Source: Flavobacteriaceae bacterium UBA5950 (GTDB lineage: Bacteria > Bacteroidota > Bacteroidia > Flavobacteriales > Flavobacteriaceae). From it: a DNA stretch of 29,956 nt. Both the position numbers and the translations under genes were made by a program. Under the pieces are notes generated by a model, which worked only from the letters and a program-made list of their open reading frames with translations, was not told where the DNA came from and did no database searches. Shown in pieces: positions 1 to 6,054 of this stretch; position 1 is the stretch's first letter, and each line of letters starts with the position of its first letter. Where the stretch lies: assembly GCA_002430545.1 (NCBI GenBank), contig DJCM01000037.1:1-29956 (forward strand), read 5' to 3'.

Positions 1-117
1 TCTCCAAACATAAGAACTAACAACGTCAGCTCCAAAGTCTTGTGCTTTAACTTCTGTTGTTGTGAAAGATAATATTACAACAAAAATCAGAATGATTGAA
101 TTTTTAATTAGTTTCAT
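1..117 (-). CDS. Secreted, probable outer-membrane protein, N-terminal fragment
   Basis: Only the first 39 codons are inside the window; the gene continues beyond the left edge. It starts with ATG at 117. The first 25 or so residues form a clear Sec signal peptide: KLIK basic start, a hydrophobic stretch, then VKA with likely cleavage before QDFGAD. The mature start reads GADVVSSYVWR. That resembles the opening strand of TorF-like putative porins and related Bacteroidota beta-barrels, whose hallmark is a (S)xYxxRG segment. In many flavobacteria such a porin sits with ammonium transporter and PII genes near crcB, so those genes may lie to the left; this is inference. The porin call is tentative, while secretion is well supported. 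Confidence 0.6.
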   Translation of the reverse strand, partial: MKLIKNSIILIFVVILSFTTTEVKAQDFGADVVSSYVWR

Positions 118-146
118 AATTTTAATAATTTTAAATTAATATGTCT

Positions 147-154
147 CAAAAGTA
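147..154 (-). promoter_or_regulatory. Candidate -7 promoter box for the left-edge secreted protein
   Basis: On the minus strand this reads TACTTTTG, a match to the Bacteroidota -7 consensus TAnnTTTG. It lies 29 bases before the ATG at 117 and would give a leader of roughly 25 bases that is almost pure A/T. No convincing -33 TTTG was found. The rest of 118-352 is AT-rich and I see no gene or clear terminator in it. Confidence 0.4.
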
Positions 155-352
155 GAGTTTAACATTACCAACTAGCATAAAAACAACTGTTAAAATTGAA
201 TTTTTATCAAATTATAAATAATAGCTCAACTTTTTTTTGAGTTTAAAAAAAACGTGACCAAAAAATTATCAAGCACATACAAATCAACAGGATCATGTTA
301 ATAAATTCTCAAATATTCCTTTAAAAGTTACAGGATTTCACAGTAAAAATTA

Positions 353-736
353 TCAACTTTGAGTTAGAAACTCTTTAGAAAAGTACATTCCAACAAAAAC
401 TGAACATAGGCATATTGAGTAACTTAACGAAGCATAAATAATCATCTTTAGCAACCCATAGTCTTTAAATAATGAAATATTTTCAAAAACAAATGAAGAA
501 AAAGTCGTTAACCCACCACAAAATCCAACAATCCAAAATAATATAGTTGTGCTATGCATAGCGTTGTTTCGCATTAATTGATGAACTAAAACCCCGATCA
601 ACAATGAGCCAATAGCATTTGCCAACAAGGTCGACCAGGGGTAAATCGAATCGGTTTCCTTTAAAATTACTGCAATCATATATCTGCAAATGCTTCCCAA
701 TCCACCGCCTATAAAAACCCACAACACTTCTTTCAT
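353..736 (-). CDS. crcB: Fluoride-specific ion channel CrcB/FluC
   Basis: A 127-residue membrane protein of usual FluC length that exports toxic fluoride as a dimeric channel. Visible family marks are the N-terminal GGGLGSICRY segment, TLLANAIGSLLIG with the conserved Asn, and GFCGGLTTFSSF with the Thr-Thr-Phe-Ser run that lines the pore. Four hydrophobic segments can be read. I chose the ATG at 736 rather than an upstream in-frame ATG at 802, because family members begin close to the first helix and a purine-rich GGGGAG sits just upstream. Its start overlaps the stop of the 62-residue gene by four bases (ATGA), so the two are probably translationally coupled. I saw no crcB-type fluoride riboswitch in front of the pair. 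Confidence 0.9.
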   Translation of the reverse strand: MKEVLWVFIGGGLGSICRYMIAVILKETDSIYPWSTLLANAIGSLLIGVLVHQLMRNNAMHSTTILFWIVGFCGGLTTFSSFVFENISLFKDYGLLKMIIYASLSYSICLCSVFVGMYFSKEFLTQS

Positions 737-921
737 AATGAAACTCCCCTTTTTAGGAATAATAGCAATCCAATAAACGCAAGAAATCCTACAAGCACCC
801 AAACACTCCCTCTAAAGTATGTAGGGTTTTTGGCTTCATCTTTTCGATAACTCCAGACTGTTAGTATGGTAAATCCAATAATGAAAAATAGTGCAAAAAG
901 AAGTTGTCCCGTGCTAAACAT
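733..921 (-). CDS. Small membrane protein, conserved-type, unknown function
   Basis: A 62-residue protein beginning MFSTGQLLFALFF. Residues 6-23 and about 40-57 are hydrophobic and form two probable membrane helices, joined by a polar loop with SYRKDEAKNP and a YFRGSVW segment. I recall similar short proteins of unknown function in flavobacteria, but no function is known to me. The gene ends in an ATGA overlap with crcB. That tight coupling, and both products being tiny membrane proteins, suggests a role linked to the fluoride channel; that is inference only. The ATG at 921 is the only sensible start. It lies 27 bases from the ATG of the divergent pyrophosphohydrolase gene, so the two genes share a very small control region. 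Confidence 0.75.
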   Translation of the reverse strand: MFSTGQLLFALFFIIGFTILTVWSYRKDEAKNPTYFRGSVWVLVGFLAFIGLLLFLKRGVSL

Positions 922-940
922 TGTTTAATTTTAAGCAAAA

Positions 941-948
941 CAAAAATA
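941..948 (-). promoter_or_regulatory. Candidate -7 box for the small membrane protein/crcB pair
   Basis: The minus strand reads TATTTTTG, matching TAnnTTTG, 20 bases upstream of the ATG at 921. It overlaps the first base of the divergent gene's ATG, so initiation here would interfere with the neighbouring promoter. No clear -33 element was seen. Confidence 0.35.
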
Positions 949-1334
949 TGAAGAATAAACTTTCCGCAGTCAGTGCATTTCATAAAGCATTTGGATTAGG
1001 GGTTAACAACACACCCACAACAGAGTTAGATGAGGCAACCATGAATTTGCGTTTTTCGTTAATGGATGAGGAAAACAAAGAATACCTTGACGCTGTGAAA
1101 AACAAGGATCTAATCGAGGTGGCAGACGCTTTGGGAGATATGCTGTACATACTTTGTGGAACCATTATCACCCATGGTATGCAGGATGTGATTGATAAGG
1201 TGTTTGAAGAAATTCAACGCAGCAATATGAGTAAGCTTGGTAGTGATGGAAAACCAATCTACAGAGAAGATGGAAAAGTTTTAAAGGGCCCAAATTACTT
1301 TAAGCCAGATATTTCAAAAGTTCTAAAGCAATAG
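948..1334 (+). CDS. MazG/PRA-PH-like nucleoside triphosphate pyrophosphohydrolase
   Basis: A 128-residue all-alpha NTP pyrophosphohydrolase-type protein. The metal-binding pattern of the superfamily is visible: EExxE at residues 41-45, then E57 and D60 (EVAD) and D64 on the next helix. The C-terminal part carries a KPIYREDGKVLKGPNYFKPD segment found in a phage- and bacteria-wide subgroup annotated as pyrophosphohydrolase or phosphoribosyl-ATP pyrophosphohydrolase-like. The likely role is hydrolysis of a nucleotide to its monophosphate plus PPi; the substrate cannot be told from sequence. There is no histidine operon here, so this is unlikely to be HisE. The ATG at 948 is preferred over an in-frame TTG at 921 because the protein family begins near this point. 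It ends one base before the convergent ilvE stop. Confidence 0.75.
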   Translation: MKNKLSAVSAFHKAFGLGVNNTPTTELDEATMNLRFSLMDEENKEYLDAVKNKDLIEVADALGDMLYILCGTIITHGMQDVIDKVFEEIQRSNMSKLGSDGKPIYREDGKVLKGPNYFKPDISKVLKQ

Positions 1335-1335
1335 A

Positions 1336-2382
1336 TTAAACCTTCACGCGCCACCCATGTGGATCGTCATTGAGATTATACTGTATTGAAGTTAAATCTG
1401 TTTTCAAGGTCAATGCCAATGCGTCGGTAGGTGTTCCGATGTCATAGTCTTTTCCTTTATAACCAAAGCCATGGATTGGCAAAACAACAACTGCTGTTCC
1501 ACTTCCAAAAATTTCTCGTAAGGTCTTGTTTTCAGCAGCTTCGATCAATTCGGCAACAGACAATTGGCGCGTTTCAACCTCTATCCCTCGATCTTTTGCC
1601 AATTGAATCACACTTTTTCGTGTAACCCCATCCAAAATACTATCCGAAGTAGGTGCAGTAATCAGCTTATCTCCAATATAAAAAAACAGGTTCATCGTTC
1701 CAGCTTCCTCTATATATTTATGTGTCGCTGCATCAGTCCAAATGATTTGTTGATACCCCTCATCCATCGCTAGCTTGGTTGGATAAAACTGACCAGCATA
1801 ATTTCCAGCTGCTTTGGCATAACCAGTACCTCCCTGTGCTGCACGACTAAACTGATCAGCAATTTTGACACGCACTTCACTGTGATTGTAATAGCTTGAA
1901 ACAGGTGTGCAGATAATCAATAATTGATACTGTTTGGCAGGGGATGCCTGTACGCATGGCTCACTCGCAAATACAAAAGGTCTGACATATAGTGAATTGC
2001 CAGTACCAGGCTGAACCCAATCTCTTTCCAAGTCGATGAGTTTGTGTAAACCCTCCAAAAATAATTTTTCTGGAAATTGTGGAATCGCCAAACGTTCAGC
2101 AGATTTGTTTAGACGTTTGATGTTTTGATCAGGGCGAAACAAAAAAACATCTCCCTTGTCATCTTTGTAGGCTTTCATACCTTCAAAGATTGCTTGTCCA
2201 TAGTGCAATGCACTCGCAGAAGGGTCGAGCTGTAGTGGCGCATAGGGAACAATTTCTGGTTCTCCCCAACTGTCATTTGCATAATCGCAAACAAACATAT
2301 GATCAGAAAAAGTGGAACCAAAGTCCAAGTTCTCGAAATCAACAGTGCCGAGTTTTGATTTTTCGATAGGGCGTAACTTCAT
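1336..2382 (-). CDS. ilvE: Branched-chain amino acid aminotransferase
   Basis: A 348-residue fold-type IV PLP enzyme that transfers the amino group between glutamate and the 2-oxo acids of leucine, isoleucine and valine. The PLP lysine is K190 in AKAAGNYAG. Other family marks are YGQAIFEGMKAY (61-72), VRPFVFA (133-139), the IEEAGTMNLFF block (224-234), DGVTRKSV (251-258) and EIFGSGTA (290-297). The pattern and length fit the large, eukaryote-like BCAT class rather than the roughly 310-residue E. coli type. I start at the ATG at 2382, which gives MKLRPIEKSK; an in-frame ATG 51 bases upstream adds an unlikely hydrophobic tail and would sit over the promoter box. The gene is monocistronic here and diverges from the SDR39U1-type gene. 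Other ilv genes are not in the window. Confidence 0.93.
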   Translation of the reverse strand: MKLRPIEKSKLGTVDFENLDFGSTFSDHMFVCDYANDSWGEPEIVPYAPLQLDPSASALHYGQAIFEGMKAYKDDKGDVFLFRPDQNIKRLNKSAERLAIPQFPEKLFLEGLHKLIDLERDWVQPGTGNSLYVRPFVFASEPCVQASPAKQYQLLIICTPVSSYYNHSEVRVKIADQFSRAAQGGTGYAKAAGNYAGQFYPTKLAMDEGYQQIIWTDAATHKYIEEAGTMNLFFYIGDKLITAPTSDSILDGVTRKSVIQLAKDRGIEVETRQLSVAELIEAAENKTLREIFGSGTAVVVLPIHGFGYKGKDYDIGTPTDALALTLKTDLTSIQYNLNDDPHGWRVKV

Positions 2383-2400
2383 TGTTTGATGATTTGATAA

Positions 2401-2408
2401 CAAAATTA
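2401..2408 (-). promoter_or_regulatory. Candidate -7 box for ilvE
   Basis: The minus strand reads TAATTTTG, a full match to TAnnTTTG, 18 bases before the chosen ilvE ATG at 2382. It argues against the longer ilvE start at 2433. A mirror-image box with the same eight bases serves the divergent gene at 2441-2448. Confidence 0.5.
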
Positions 2409-2415
2409 CGAAAAG

Positions 2416-2448
2416 TTGTACATTGAAAATCATTACATCTTAATTTTG
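2416..2448 (+). promoter_or_regulatory. Candidate promoter for the SDR39U1-type gene
   Basis: TTG at 2416-2418, a 22-base gap, then TAATTTTG at 2441-2448 fit the Bacteroidota -33/-7 arrangement. The box ends ten bases before the ATG at 2459, so the mRNA leader would be only a few bases long. Confidence 0.5.
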
Positions 2449-2458
2449 TAAAAAAAAT

Positions 2459-3370
2459 ATGAGGATTCTTGTCACTGGTGCTTCTGGGTTAATTGGTACA
2501 AAGCTATGCAACCATTTATTGTCAAAAGGGCACTCCTTTCACATTTTAACGACAAGATCACCTTGGCAAGTCGAGAACGAACAAACACAAATTTTCAGAT
2601 GGGCTCCCCAAAATAATGAAATCGATAGTCGGGCTTTGGAGGGGGTTGACGCTGTTATTAACCTTACAGGTGCTAAAATCAATCAACGTTGGACAACAAA
2701 AAGCAAGGCAGCAATATTGAAGAGTCGTACAGAATCTACGAGACTGTTGTTTGATACCATTCAAAAAACCCAACAAAAAGTGCATTTTATCAATGCCTCA
2801 GCTATTGGGATATACAGAAGTGACTTCAATAAACAATACACTGAATCAGATAAAGACTTTTCTGATGCTTTTGATGGGTTTGTTGTTCGTCAATGGGAGG
2901 AGGAAGCCAAACAGTTCGAAAAACTGTCCTGTTACACAACCATTTTACGCATCGGGTTGGTGCTTTCCAACGTAGGAGGTGCATTTATTCCATTGTCAGT
3001 ACCCACTCGATGGGGTTTGGGCGCATGGTTTGGAAATGGTCAACAATGGCAATCATGGATTCATATTGATGATTTGATTGGGGTAATTGATCACTGTTTG
3101 CAGCATCAATTGGTGGGTTATGTGAACGCCACCGCTCCCAATCCTGTTCGACAACGAGATTTGATTCGAACAATAGCCAAGAGTGCAGGTGCGCCACAGT
3201 TTTTCCCCGGATTGCCAAAAGTTGTGATGTCCTTTTTTCTAGGAGAAATGCACAAATTGGTGTTTGATAGTATTTATGCAAAACCACAACAGTTATTGGA
3301 CAGTCATTACCAGTATAAATTTTCTGACATCACCTCTTGTGTTACAGATTTGATGCAAAAGAAAAAATGA
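2459..3370 (+). CDS. TIGR01777/SDR39U1-type NAD(P)-dependent epimerase-like protein
   Basis: A 303-residue atypical short-chain dehydrogenase/reductase of the YfcH/SDR39U1 group. The N-terminus MRILVTGASGLIGTKL carries the nucleotide-binding GxxGxxG motif. Typical group marks follow: VINLTGAKINQRWT (about residues 66-79), SRTESTRLL, INASAIGIY, RIGLVLSNVGGAF, WQSWIHIDD (about 197-205) and NATAPNPVRQRDL. The C-terminal DUF1731-like part (about 250-300) is present, with FPKVVMSF-like residues and a terminal DLMQKKK. The physiological substrate of this family is unknown. The protein is complete and the ATG start is unambiguous. It appears to be a single-gene transcript ahead of grpE. Confidence 0.85.
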   Translation: MRILVTGASGLIGTKLCNHLLSKGHSFHILTTRSPWQVENEQTQIFRWAPQNNEIDSRALEGVDAVINLTGAKINQRWTTKSKAAILKSRTESTRLLFDTIQKTQQKVHFINASAIGIYRSDFNKQYTESDKDFSDAFDGFVVRQWEEEAKQFEKLSCYTTILRIGLVLSNVGGAFIPLSVPTRWGLGAWFGNGQQWQSWIHIDDLIGVIDHCLQHQLVGYVNATAPNPVRQRDLIRTIAKSAGAPQFFPGLPKVVMSFFLGEMHKLVFDSIYAKPQQLLDSHYQYKFSDITSCVTDLMQKKK

Positions 3371-3380
3371 ATTGATGTCA

Positions 3381-3420
3381 AATTGGCAGAAGTCTGCTTT
3401 TGGCGTTACTTTTGCCAATT
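3381..3420. repeat. Inverted repeat spanning the grpE promoter
   Basis: Perfect 8-base arms, AATTGGCA at 3381-3388 and TGCCAATT at 3413-3420, are separated by 24 bases. The left arm contains the -33 TTG of the grpE promoter and the right arm begins at the end of its -7 box. A second short repeat, GCAGA/TCTGC with two bases between, lies at 3386-3397. It could be an operator for heat-shock control, or the stem of a hairpin ending the upstream transcript. It is not CIRCE, which has TTAGCACTC-type arms. Confidence 0.5.
3383..3414 (+). promoter_or_regulatory. Candidate grpE-dnaJ promoter
   Basis: TTG at 3383-3385, a 21-base gap and TACTTTTG at 3407-3414 give the best -33/-7 pair in the window for the Bacteroidota primary sigma factor. 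The box ends 24 bases before the grpE ATG. The promoter is wrapped by the inverted repeat 3381-3420. Confidence 0.6.
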
Positions 3421-3438
3421 CTGATGTAAAATGAAATA

Positions 3439-3960
3439 ATGGCGAAAAGCAATTCTGATAAAAGCAAAAAAAGCACTGCCAAGAAGAAAATAAAGCAGGA
3501 TGATCTTCAAGTCAAAATCGATGAATTAACATCGAGTGTTGAGAATGAGAAAGATCAGTTTTTAAGATTGTTTGCTGAGTTTGAAAACTATAAAAAGCGC
3601 ACCTCTAAAGAGCGTTTGGAGCTTTTCAAGACAGCTTCACAAGAGGTTGTCACTGCACTATTACCTGTTCTTGACGACTTTGAAAGAGCCTTAGCTGAAA
3701 TGAAAAAATCGGATGGGAATGATCAATTGCAAGGGATCGAATTGATTTATAATAAACTCTCTGACACCTTACAAAACCAGGGCTTGACCAAAATGGAAGT
3801 CAACAAGGGAGATGGTTTTGATGCAGAATTGCATGAGGCAATCACCCAAATACCAGCACCCGAAGAAAAGCTAAAAGGGAAGGTTATCGATGTGGTTGGA
3901 ACAGGATATAAGCTTGGAGAAAAAATTATTCGCTACCCCAAAGTAGTTGTAGGAAATTAA
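3439..3960 (+). CDS. grpE: GrpE nucleotide exchange factor
   Basis: A 173-residue DnaK co-chaperone that releases ADP from DnaK. The N-terminal 45 residues are highly charged and lysine-rich, leading into the long dimerising helix (about 22-90) with the FAEFENYKKRTSKER signature. The beta-wing follows, with GDGFDAELHEAI (about 125-136) and the family's closing VVGTGYKLGEKIIRYPKVVVGN block. It is full length. The ATG at 3439 begins MAKSNSDKSKK. dnaJ follows 16 bases later, so the pair is an operon. No hrcA and no dnaK are adjacent, which is usual in Bacteroidota, where dnaK lies elsewhere. Confidence 0.95.
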   Translation: MAKSNSDKSKKSTAKKKIKQDDLQVKIDELTSSVENEKDQFLRLFAEFENYKKRTSKERLELFKTASQEVVTALLPVLDDFERALAEMKKSDGNDQLQGIELIYNKLSDTLQNQGLTKMEVNKGDGFDAELHEAITQIPAPEEKLKGKVIDVVGTGYKLGEKIIRYPKVVVGN

Positions 3961-3976
3961 TGTCAATGACAATCTG

Positions 3977-5086
3977 ATGAAAGATGATTATTACGAAATA
4001 CTAGGGGTATCTAAGTCGGCATCGGCAAGCGAAATCAAAAAAGCATATCGCAAAAAAGCTCTTCAATACCACCCAGACAAAAACCCTGGTGATGCCAACG
4101 CTGAACAACAATTTAAGAAGGCAGCAGAGGCTTATGAAATTCTCAGTGATCAACAAAAACGCCAGCAATACGATCAATTTGGACATGCTGCATTTGAGGG
4201 TGGTCAAGGCTTTGGTGGTGGAGGTATGAACATGGATGATATTTTCAGTCAATTTGGAGATATTTTTGGCAGTGCTTTTGGTGGCGGCTTTGGCGGCTTT
4301 GGTGGTGGTGGCAGACGAACAACCAAAGGGAAAAATCTTCGTGTACGTGTGAAGTTAACACTTGAAGAACTGGTCTTGGGTGTAGAAAAGAAAATCAAAG
4401 TCAAGCGAAAAGTACAAGCTCCTGAAGCAAGGTTTTCTACTTGTGGAACTTGTGGGGGTTCTGGCCAAGTGATGCGTGTCACAAATACTGTTTTGGGTCG
4501 AATGCAAACTGCATCCACCTGTTCTGCTTGTGGGGGTTCTGGTCAGTCGCTAGTCAATCGACCATCAGGTGCAGACGCAAATGGACACATTGCTAAAGAA
4601 GAGTTGGTGTCAGTCAATATCCCCGCAGGTGTTGAGGATGGTATGCAACTCAAAATGTCTGGAAAAGGGAATGATGCGCCAGGCAATGGTATCTCTGGCG
4701 ATTTAATCATATTGATACAAGTAGAATCACATAAATCACTCAGTCGAGAAGGGGATAATCTTCATATGGACTTATATGTTAGTTTGCCAGAAGCCATATT
4801 GGGAGCTTCCAAAGAAATTGATACTGTTCAAGGGCCAGTTCGCATTCGATTGGAAGCTGGGATACAGTCTGGAAAAATTTTACGCCTAAAAGGAAAAGGA
4901 ATTCCAAGCCTAAATGGCTATGGAAAAGGAGACCTGCTCGTTCATGTCAATGTTTGGACACCACAACACTTATCGAAGGAACAAATGCAATTTTTTGAAT
5001 CTGTGCGTAATGACGAACATTTTGTTCCAGAACCAAAAAAAGGAGATAAATCCTTCTTTGACAGGGTAAAAGATATGTTTTCTTAA
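3977..5086 (+). CDS. dnaJ: DnaJ co-chaperone with a reduced, two-motif zinc region
   Basis: A 369-residue Hsp40 that delivers clients to DnaK and stimulates its ATPase. The J domain covers residues 4-70 with HPD at 32-34. A Gly/Phe-rich linker runs from about 74 to 112. The cysteine region has only two CxxCxGxG repeats, at 156-163 and 182-189, instead of the usual four, so just four Cys (C156, C159, C182, C185) remain, enough for one zinc. The sequence between them (VTNTVLGRMQT) is typical of flavobacterial DnaJ, so this is a lineage trait rather than damage. C-terminal substrate domains follow and end in FDRVKDMFS. It is cotranscribed with grpE and followed by a strong terminator at 5177. 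Confidence 0.95.
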   Translation: MKDDYYEILGVSKSASASEIKKAYRKKALQYHPDKNPGDANAEQQFKKAAEAYEILSDQQKRQQYDQFGHAAFEGGQGFGGGGMNMDDIFSQFGDIFGSAFGGGFGGFGGGGRRTTKGKNLRVRVKLTLEELVLGVEKKIKVKRKVQAPEARFSTCGTCGGSGQVMRVTNTVLGRMQTASTCSACGGSGQSLVNRPSGADANGHIAKEELVSVNIPAGVEDGMQLKMSGKGNDAPGNGISGDLIILIQVESHKSLSREGDNLHMDLYVSLPEAILGASKEIDTVQGPVRIRLEAGIQSGKILRLKGKGIPSLNGYGKGDLLVHVNVWTPQHLSKEQMQFFESVRNDEHFVPEPKKGDKSFFDRVKDMFS

Positions 5087-5116
5087 AAAAAAAATCGTTC
5101 GAAATAAAATTTGTAG

Positions 5117-5215
5117 TATATTTGAGCCAACTATAGATTATTCCATAGTTAATTTTCTTTTTCATAGCAATTTTTTCCCATCCTTAATTTCTATTAGGGG
5201 TGGGTTTTATTTTAT
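5117..5215 (+). ncRNA. Possible small RNA or dnaJ 3' region between promoter-like box and terminator
   Basis: TATATTTG at 5117-5124 matches the -7 consensus, although no good -33 element is visible. Transcription from about 5129 would run into a small hairpin (AACTAT at 5129-5134, ATAGTT at 5145-5150) and stop at the terminator at 5177-5215, giving an RNA of about 85 bases with no open frame. The alternative is that the stretch is only the 3' untranslated end of grpE-dnaJ. The RNA itself is a guess; the box and hairpins are read directly. Confidence 0.25.
5177..5215 (+). terminator. Intrinsic terminator after grpE-dnaJ
   Basis: Arms CCCATCCTTAAT (5177-5188) and ATTAGGGGTGGG (5193-5204) pair over 12 positions with two G-U wobbles around the four-base loop TTCT. 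They are followed by TTTTATTTTAT. It separates the chaperone operon from mscS. Confidence 0.8.
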
Positions 5216-5237
5216 AATCATTTTGTACTTTAGATGA

Positions 5238-6053
5238 ATGGAAAAATTTGTTGATTTCTTTACCAAAAACCTTTCGTTTGGTGGCTTGAGCTTCAACATC
5301 AGGCTTTTCCTTATTTTTCTTATCGTTTTTTTTTCTGCACGATTTATACTTCGCCTATTTCGAAGAATTGTTTCTCGCAATTTCACAGACGAGCGTAAGG
5401 GCAAGTTTAAACCCATTTTTGGTTTTCTCAATTACAGTATCTACACCATTATTATTCTTTTAGCTCTGCAAAACATGGGTGTTGAGCTTACAGCCATATT
5501 TGCAGCATCTGCTGCACTATTGGTTGGGATTGGGTTTGCACTTCAAACCTTTTTTCAAGACATCATTTCAGGGATATTTATTTTGATCGATCAATCTGTC
5601 CATGTTGGCGATATCATCGAAGTTGATGGTAAGGTGGGTAGAGTTGAAAACATCACCCTCCGAACCACCAGAGCAGTAACAATAGACAACAAAGTACTTG
5701 TGATCCCAAATCATTTATATTTGACCAACACCTTATACAATTGGACCGAAAACGGCAAAATCACTCGAGAGCGTGTTGCTGTTGGGGTTGCTTATGGGTC
5801 AGATGTGAAGTTGGTTACCAAAATCTTATTGGATATCGCTGATCAACACAAAGCCATCCTAAAGTCACCAGCCCCGACAGTTTTATTTCAAAACTTTGGT
5901 GATAGTAGTCTTGATTTTGAAATTGCCTTTTCGTTGAAAAACAGTTTCAAGGCTGTTCCGATTCAAAGCGATATACGCTTCTCTATCTATGATGCTTTTG
6001 AAAAGAACAACATCGAAATTCCATTCCCTCAACGCGTTGTTTATTCCAAATAA
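5238..6053 (+). CDS. MscS-family mechanosensitive ion channel
   Basis: A 271-residue small-conductance mechanosensitive channel protein of the inner membrane, which opens on hypo-osmotic shock. There are three membrane segments: about 21-42, 61-80 and the pore helix 83-117, whose Ala/Gly pattern AASAALLVGIGFALQTFF is the family signature. The beta domain follows, with VGDIIEVDGKVGRVENITLR and VIPNHLYLTN, then a C-terminal alpha/beta part ending FPQRVVYSK. Length and order match minimal MscS proteins (E. coli MscS has 286 residues). It begins after the dnaJ terminator with ATG at 5238. The response regulator follows after one base, so the two are cotranscribed and possibly coupled. Confidence 0.9.
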   Translation: MEKFVDFFTKNLSFGGLSFNIRLFLIFLIVFFSARFILRLFRRIVSRNFTDERKGKFKPIFGFLNYSIYTIIILLALQNMGVELTAIFAASAALLVGIGFALQTFFQDIISGIFILIDQSVHVGDIIEVDGKVGRVENITLRTTRAVTIDNKVLVIPNHLYLTNTLYNWTENGKITRERVAVGVAYGSDVKLVTKILLDIADQHKAILKSPAPTVLFQNFGDSSLDFEIAFSLKNSFKAVPIQSDIRFSIYDAFEKNNIEIPFPQRVVYSK

Positions 6054-6054
6054 T

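Noticed and set aside
733..947. Fluoride (crcB-type) riboswitch before crcB
   Set aside because: crcB is directly preceded by an overlapping gene, and the 26-base divergent gap is too short for the aptamer.
3371..3438. CIRCE operator for HrcA in front of grpE
   Set aside because: The arms present (AATTGGCA/TGCCAATT with 24 bases between) do not match the CIRCE pattern of 9-base arms and a 9-base spacer.
4190..4320. GGTGGC-like tandem repeats
   Set aside because: They encode the normal Gly/Phe linker of DnaJ, not a separate DNA repeat.
4001..4518. Minus-strand frames of 83 and 89 codons opposite dnaJ, one rich in proline
   Set aside because: The proline run is just the complement of the Gly/Phe-rich repeat of DnaJ.
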